Shown: positions 50,326 to 54,461 of the stretch, one piece after another
Layout: every line of letters starts with the position of its first letter
How positions within the stretch are numbered: the first letter of the stretch is position 1
DNA from: Bog-473 sp036491435
GTDB taxonomy: Bacteria; Actinomycetota; Acidimicrobiia; Acidimicrobiales; RAAP-2
Direction: 5' to 3'
Length of the DNA stretch: 54,461 nt
NCBI GenBank assembly: GCA_036491435.1
Contig: DASXBZ010000101.1
Location: 1-54,461, forward strand
Position numbers and translations under genes: made by a program
Notes under the pieces: generated by a model
Seen by the model: the letters and a program-made list of their open reading frames with translations, nothing else
Database searches by the model: none
What the model was told of the DNA's origin: nothing

Positions 50326-51924
50326 TCAGCGCTTGCCGCGGACCTGCTTGCGCAATTGGGCAGAGTGTTCGCCGGCGAGGACGCGCCGGAGGAGGCCGTC
50401 CGCCTCTTCCTGGCTCATCGTGCCTTCGGCCACCGCCGGATCGGTATGCGCCTGCGCGTGGCGGGCCCGCACGTGGGCAACGACGTCGTCGAAGGCGGCG
50501 GTGCCCTCGCTCGCCCGCAACTGCGCCGCCTCATCGGCGGTGATGCGGCCGTTCGCGACCATGGCGTCGAGCCGTTCCATCATCCGTGCTGCGTCCATCG
50601 GGCGCTCCTTCGTCGGGTCGGCGGTTGTCTCAGTGGTGGCGGCGGCGGCGGCGCTCAGGGCTGACCGATCGGCGAAGCGCCCGGCGCAGTGGTCCGAGCA
50701 GAAGTAGACGCGCTCGCCGGCGAGGTCGAGCGAGGCGGGTGCATGACCCATCTCCACCTGCATGCCGCAGACCGGGTCGCGGGCGTAGCGGCCGCCGGCT
50801 CCGAGCCGCTCGCGGTTGCGGTACGCCCAATACAAGAGCCCGAACAGCGCCAGGAACACGAAGTTGAGATACGTCGTGTAGTTCCAGGAGAAGCCGGTCG
50901 TCGCCACAGCGGCGGGGCGAGTCGTCGGCACGGCTCCGGCGGCGTGGAAGAGGAGCTCGGTCACGAGCGCGGCGGTGGACATGAGCGCCCAGAACACGAC
51001 GAGCATGCGCAGCATGAGCCGGGTCCCGTAGTACTTGCGATAGATCATGAGCAACGGGAAGGTGATCAGGTCGGCGAAGAGGAAGGCGATCACACCACCG
51101 AAGGAGATCCCGCCGTGCCACAAAGTCGCCGCCAACGGCACGTTGCCGATGGAACACACGAAGCTGATGATCGCGATGAACGGGCCGACGATCGCGTTCT
51201 CGACGCTCGTCCAGAACCCGTGGCCCGTGATGAAGAGGGCCTGCCACGCCGCGGTCGGCACCAACACGGTGAGGAAGCCGGCGACCAGATAGCCGAGGAA
51301 GAGATCGCGCCGCAGCATGGTGAGATCGGCCATCGTGTAGGTAGCGCTGTCCGCCCATTTCGCCGGCGAGCGCAGCTCGGTGCGCCAACCCTCGCCATCA
51401 GACCCGTCACCGGCCTGCGCGGCGTGGACGTGGTGATCGTCTGATGCCGCCTGTCCCTCGAGGCGGGCCCGCGCTGCCACCACGAGGCGTCCGCGCAGCC
51501 ACAGCGCGCCGAGCGTTGCCAACAGTCCGATCATGATGAAGCCACCGACGAACTCGCTGACGGCGAACTGCCATCCCATGAGGACGACCAGCACGACGCC
51601 GAGTTCGATCACCAGGTTGGTCGAGGCGAACATGAACACGAGCGTGGCGATGTAGTCGGCACCGCGGACGAAGAGCGACTTGGCCATCGCCGACGCCGCG
51701 TAGGAACAGGAGGACGAAATCATCCCGAAGACGGTGGCCCGCGCCACCGCCGGCGGCCGGTGGTCGCCGAGCTTGCGGCGCAGCGTGTCGCGCGGCACGA
51801 AGGCCTGCACCGCGCCCGAGAGGCCGAAGCCGAGGATCAAGGGCCACAAGGTGACCCAGAACATGAAGAAGGCCTCGCGCAGTGAGCGCCCCACGTCCAC
51901 CAGGAAGGTGGCCGTTGTCAGCAC
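50326..51924 (-). CDS. ArsP/DUF318-type permease fused to a YHS metal-binding domain
   Basis: The 532-aa protein has an N-terminal permease of the ArsP_1/YraQ family with about eight helices (SSSCSYAASAMAKSLFVRGA, ASTNLVIELGVVLVVLMGW, CSIGNVPLAATLWHGGISFG). A YHS domain follows (about 383-420: DPVCGMQVEMG...AGERVYFCSDHCAGRF, with three Cys and a His). A C-terminal SHOCT-like helical segment (DAMVANGRITADEAAQLRAS) and an Arg/Lys-rich end complete it. It probably exports or handles a metal or metalloid. GTG start 4 nt after the csoR stop indicates one operon. Confidence 0.85.
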   Translation of the reverse strand: MLTTATFLVDVGRSLREAFFMFWVTLWPLILGFGLSGAVQAFVPRDTLRRKLGDHRPPAVARATVFGMISSSCSYAASAMAKSLFVRGADYIATLVFMFASTNLVIELGVVLVVLMGWQFAVSEFVGGFIMIGLLATLGALWLRGRLVVAARARLEGQAASDDHHVHAAQAGDGSDGEGWRTELRSPAKWADSATYTMADLTMLRRDLFLGYLVAGFLTVLVPTAAWQALFITGHGFWTSVENAIVGPFIAIISFVCSIGNVPLAATLWHGGISFGGVIAFLFADLITFPLLMIYRKYYGTRLMLRMLVVFWALMSTAALVTELLFHAAGAVPTTRPAAVATTGFSWNYTTYLNFVFLALFGLLYWAYRNRERLGAGGRYARDPVCGMQVEMGHAPASLDLAGERVYFCSDHCAGRFADRSALSAAAAATTETTADPTKERPMDAARMMERLDAMVANGRITADEAAQLRASEGTAAFDDVVAHVRARHAQAHTDPAVAEGTMSQEEADGLLRRVLAGEHSAQLRKQVRGKR

Positions 51925-51928
51925 GGGA

Positions 51929-52213
51929 TCAGGAACGGACGAGCCGCCCGATGGCGGCGGACGCCTCGTTCAGCTTCTCGGTCGCCTCGTCGCCGCCCTG
52001 GCGCACGGCGTCGGAGACGCAGTGGGCGAGGTGGTCATCGAGCAGCTCCAGGGCGACCGCCTGCAGCGCCTTGGTGGCGGCCGAGACCTGCTCGAGGATC
52101 TCGATGCAGTAACGATCCTCGTCGACCATGCGCTGGATGCCGCGCACCTGGCCCTCCACGCGGCGCAACCGCTTCTGGACTGCTTCCTTGTTGTCGATGT
52201 AGCCCGGTCGCAT
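51929..52213 (-). CDS. csoR: CsoR-family metal-sensing repressor
   Basis: The 94-aa all-helical repressor keeps the Cu(I) ligands of Mycobacterium tuberculosis CsoR at identical positions: Cys36 (YCIEILEQ), His61 and Cys65 (DDHLAHCV). RRVEGQVRGIQRMV is the DNA-contact helix. Metal binding releases the operator at 52244-52262, 31 nt upstream. The operon continues into the permease-YHS gene, so export or handling of copper is the inferred output. Confidence 0.93.
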   Translation of the reverse strand: MRPGYIDNKEAVQKRLRRVEGQVRGIQRMVDEDRYCIEILEQVSAATKALQAVALELLDDHLAHCVSDAVRQGGDEATEKLNEASAAIGRLVRS

Positions 52214-52243
52214 GGCGCCTCCGTCTCCTCGGGGTTGGTACCC

Positions 52244-52262
52244 GATACCCCTATAGGGTATC
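52244..52262. promoter_or_regulatory. CsoR operator palindrome
   Basis: GATACCC-N5 (CTATA)-GGGTATC, perfect 7-bp arms, in the csoR upstream region. It matches the TACCC...GGGTA core of CsoR sites. A further GGTACC half-site pair lies just downstream (52238-52243). The TATA centre probably coincides with the csoR -10 region. Confidence 0.75.
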
Positions 52263-52293
52263 AGGAGCGGGCGCCGTGCATGCCGGGCGGGGG

Positions 52294-52974
52294 TCAGGGA
52301 ACGGCCGGCTCCCCTTCCCCGCTCGGCGGGGCGTCGCCGAGGCCGTGGCGGTGCGCGTAGACGGCGGCCTGGGCCCGGTCACGGCTCCCCGTCTTGGCGA
52401 AGATCCGGTTGACGTGCGTCTTCACGGTGGTCTCGGCCACGAAGAGGCGCTCGGCGATCTCGTGGTTGGAGAGCCCCGAGGCGATGAGGTCGAGGACCTC
52501 GACCTCGCGCTCGGTCAGGCCGTCGGGCGGGGTCGTGGGGGCAGCCGGGCGCGCCGCCCCCTGCTGGGCCGCCCTGAGCAGAGCGGCCTGGACCGACGGA
52601 TCGAGCACGGCCTGCCCGGCGGCCGCCGCCTCGACCGCGCGGCGGATGTCGTCACGGGCTGCGTCCTTGGTCAGGTAGCCGGCCGCACCGGCCGAGAGCG
52701 CGGCCACGATCGAGTCGTCGTCCGCGTAGGTCGTCAACACGACCACCGCGACCTCGGGATGACGCTCCCGGATGACGCGGGTCGCCTCCACACCGTCGAC
52801 CTTCGGCATGCGCAGGTCCATGAGCACGACGTCGGGTGCCGCCGACTCGACGAGCTCGAGCGCCTCGGCCCCGTCACCCGCCAGCCCGACCACCTCGGTC
52901 TCGGGAAACCCTTCGACCACGATGGCCAGGCCCTCGCGGACCACTCTCTGGTCGTCGACGATGAGGACTCTCAC
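52294..52974 (-). CDS. NarL/FixJ-family response regulator
   Basis: In this 226-aa protein the receiver has LIVDDQ (acidic pair), phosphoacceptor Asp54 in DVVLMDLRMPKVDG, LTTY and LTKD (Lys). The C-terminal LuxR HTH has LTEREVEVLDLIASGLSNHE and IAERLFVAETTVKTHVNRIF. It starts with ATG overlapping the kinase stop by 4 nt (ATGA), an obligate two-component pair. Confidence 0.94.
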   Translation of the reverse strand: MRVLIVDDQRVVREGLAIVVEGFPETEVVGLAGDGAEALELVESAAPDVVLMDLRMPKVDGVEATRVIRERHPEVAVVVLTTYADDDSIVAALSAGAAGYLTKDAARDDIRRAVEAAAAGQAVLDPSVQAALLRAAQQGAARPAAPTTPPDGLTEREVEVLDLIASGLSNHEIAERLFVAETTVKTHVNRIFAKTGSRDRAQAAVYAHRHGLGDAPPSGEGEPAVP

Positions 52975-54176
52975 CCGGCGGGCGCGTCCTCGTTGCCGGG
53001 CGCGCGGGCCGGTGCAGCCTCGGGCACCGGCACCGTCGCGCTGACCCTCCAGCCGCCGGGGACGGCACCCGCCTCGACCTCGCCGCCGAGCAGGGCGACC
53101 CGTTCGGCGATGCCGCGGAGCCCGAAGCCTCCTCCGCTCCGCCCGAGCGCGCTGCCGGTGCCGTTGCTCGCCGGCGCGTCGTTTTCGATGGTGACGGTGA
53201 CGCGGTCGACGCTGAACGTGAGGCTGAGCGACGCGGAGCCGCCGGGTGCGTGTTTCACGACGTTGGTGAGGGCCTCCTGGCTGACCCGGTAAAGGGCGAG
53301 AACCGCCTCCGGGGCCAACGGGCGGACGACACCAGCCATGTCGAAGGCGGCCTGATGCTGCTGGGCCAATCGGGAGAGCCGTTCCTCGAGGGGCTCGGCG
53401 TCGTCGCGCAGCGCGCGCACCGCGCCGCGCGCCTCTTCGAGGCCCTCACGCACAAGCTGACGGGTGCGCTCGAGCTGCTGGCGGATCTTCGGGCTCGTCT
53501 CCGGTTCGGCGTCGACGATGGTGGCGAACGCCTCCAGCTGCAGCGATAACGCGGCCAGCGTGTGCGCAAGCACGTCGTGGAGCTCGCGCGCCAGGTGGTT
53601 GCGCTCGCCCAGGAGCTCGGCGCGGGTGCGCTCGACATCGGCCCGATCCGACGCCAACTCGAGCCTGGTCATCTGGTCCGCGTGCTCGATGGCCTGGCGC
53701 CGGGTGAGCCCGACGATGATCCCGCTGAACACGGCGGCCAGACCTCCCGACACGATGGCGAAGTTGTTGCCGTTCGCCGCCGTGGCAATCAGCAGGGCAA
53801 CCATGCCGGCGCCGCCGACGCCGACCGATGGGGCCAACGGCCACCGCGAGGCCGCGGCCATCGACGCCACGCCCGGGAACACCAAGGCGATCGGCGAGAA
53901 GACGGCGAGCGCCCCGCCGGCGGCGGCGATCACGACGAGGCAGGCGGCGAGGGCGGCCTCGGATCCCGCGTTGCGCACCAGGACCCAACCCACCCAAGCG
54001 AAGCCCGCAGCCACCAGCAACAGCAGTGCGGCCAACTTCTGCCCGCTCGAGTCGCTGCCGGGCACCCCGCTGACCACCCCGAAGACCAAAAGGCCCAACC
54101 CTCCAAGGGTTAGGCCGTTGGTCAGGTTGCCCCACCGGGGTGGGACGTCCTTGGGACTAGGAAAGAGGGCGGTCAC
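52971..54176 (-). CDS. Sensor histidine kinase, HisKA_3 (NarX/DesK-like)
   Basis: The 401-aa protein has about five hydrophobic helices in the first 150 residues with hardly any extracellular loop, so it probably senses the membrane or an intramembrane signal. The H-box is RNHLARELHDVLAHTLAAL (His at about 215). The ATPase has VSQEALTNVVKHAPGG (N-box) and GGGFGLRGIAERVALLGG (G-box). It starts with GTG, overlapping the preceding truncated gene by about 20 nt. Confidence 0.92.
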   Translation of the reverse strand: MTALFPSPKDVPPRWGNLTNGLTLGGLGLLVFGVVSGVPGSDSSGQKLAALLLLVAAGFAWVGWVLVRNAGSEAALAACLVVIAAAGGALAVFSPIALVFPGVASMAAASRWPLAPSVGVGGAGMVALLIATAANGNNFAIVSGGLAAVFSGIIVGLTRRQAIEHADQMTRLELASDRADVERTRAELLGERNHLARELHDVLAHTLAALSLQLEAFATIVDAEPETSPKIRQQLERTRQLVREGLEEARGAVRALRDDAEPLEERLSRLAQQHQAAFDMAGVVRPLAPEAVLALYRVSQEALTNVVKHAPGGSASLSLTFSVDRVTVTIENDAPASNGTGSALGRSGGGFGLRGIAERVALLGGEVEAGAVPGGWRVSATVPVPEAAPARAPGNEDAPAG

Positions 54177-54461
54177 TGCTGTCCATCATGGACCGCACGC
54201 CGCTCGAAACGAGGGTGCTGGACCGGCCCGGGGTGACCCGGGCCGCCGTACCCAGTGCCCGTGCGGCACCCTCGGAGAGCAATCCCGAGCGCCAGGCGAG
54301 GACGCCCGTGCGCACGACCACCTCGGAGAGGGCCATCAGGATGAGGGCCGCCGTCCAGGCCGTGGTGCTCGTGATGCCATGGCCGGCGCTGAAGTGCGCG
54401 ATCGACGGGCCGCCGCCGTGCGTCGCCCAGACCTGGAAGGCCAGGCGGCCACCCGTGCCCA
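54157..54461 (-). CDS. C-terminal part of a probable membrane protein, truncated at the right window edge
   Basis: A minus-strand frame enters from the right edge and ends at TAG 54159-54157, showing 100 residues. They include a hydrophobic helix (TAWTAALILMALSEVVV) after FQVWATHGGGPSIAHFSAGH, then a small-residue-rich tail ending DSSDRPLSS. It overlaps the kinase start, so it belongs to the same operon and may be the sensing partner of the two-component pair. I do not recognise the family. Confidence 0.6.
   Translation of the reverse strand, partial: GTGGRLAFQVWATHGGGPSIAHFSAGHGITSTTAWTAALILMALSEVVVRTGVLAWRSGLLSEGAARALGTAARVTPGRSSTLVSSGVRSMMDSSDRPLS

Overview
The window is 54.5 kb of high-GC chromosomal DNA from an actinomycete-type bacterium, most likely a member of class Acidimicrobiia (inference). 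Supporting signs are a WhiG/FliA-type sigma factor, a WS/DGAT acyltransferase, several FadE-type acyl-CoA dehydrogenases, many leaderless or GTG starts, and a secreted deacetylase with the GYWEVASDGGIFSFG repeats I associate with Acidimicrobiia surface proteins. I see no rRNA, tRNA, CRISPR array, insertion sequence or prophage. Genes are densely packed, and most alternative ORFs are GC-driven shadows.

Layout. 1-13.1 kb: the 5' end of a secreted protein, a lipoprotein HtrA-like protease, acetolactate synthase, a YghZ-like aldo/keto reductase, a small membrane protein divergent from a STAS-like protein, a DHA2 drug exporter divergent from its MarR regulator, a secreted six-repeat propeller protein, an orphan Liv-type binding protein and a large alpha/beta-hydrolase-like protein with a PKD-like tail. 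13.4-18.8 kb: acyl-CoA dehydrogenase, then cysS and valS back to back. 18.8-25 kb: a Liv-type ABC importer built from double fusions (LivH-LivM and LivG-LivF) with its binding protein and a membrane-anchored HSL-type hydrolase. 25-33 kb: WS/DGAT, a VOC protein, tsaC-tsaD, small membrane proteins, and an operon of formate-THF ligase, acyl-CoA dehydrogenase and a membrane protein. 33-36 kb: a DUF1269 protein, a K+-channel-like protein and glutamate decarboxylase.

36-43.7 kb is the most interesting part and is regulatory: a WhiG/FliA sigma gene, two gap-free paralogous OmpR-type response regulators with no kinase (the second has a degenerate receiver), a NodB deacetylase with surface repeats, and a giant AAA-LuxR (LAL) regulator. 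Ahead of the second response regulator are four 11-bp-phased direct repeats, a near-consensus sigma-28 promoter (TAAA-N15-GCCGA) and a 25-codon ORF that overlaps the regulator start by ATGA. 43.7-54.5 kb: a GDT1-type cation transporter, an SDR, a methyltransferase, a tandem CAP-domain lipoprotein, an ArsC-like protein with a hexanucleotide microsatellite, a DUF2834 protein, a phytoene-desaturase-like oxidoreductase, a CsoR-controlled permease-YHS protein, and a NarL/DesK-type two-component system with a truncated upstream partner.

Regulatory sites legible in the sequence: a MarR/MFS divergent promoter with two TTGAC/GTCAA palindromes; a CsoR operator; SigB/SigF-like promoters (GTTT-N15-GGGTA type) before small membrane proteins; and two perfect 7-bp-arm palindromes upstream of transport or hydrolase genes.
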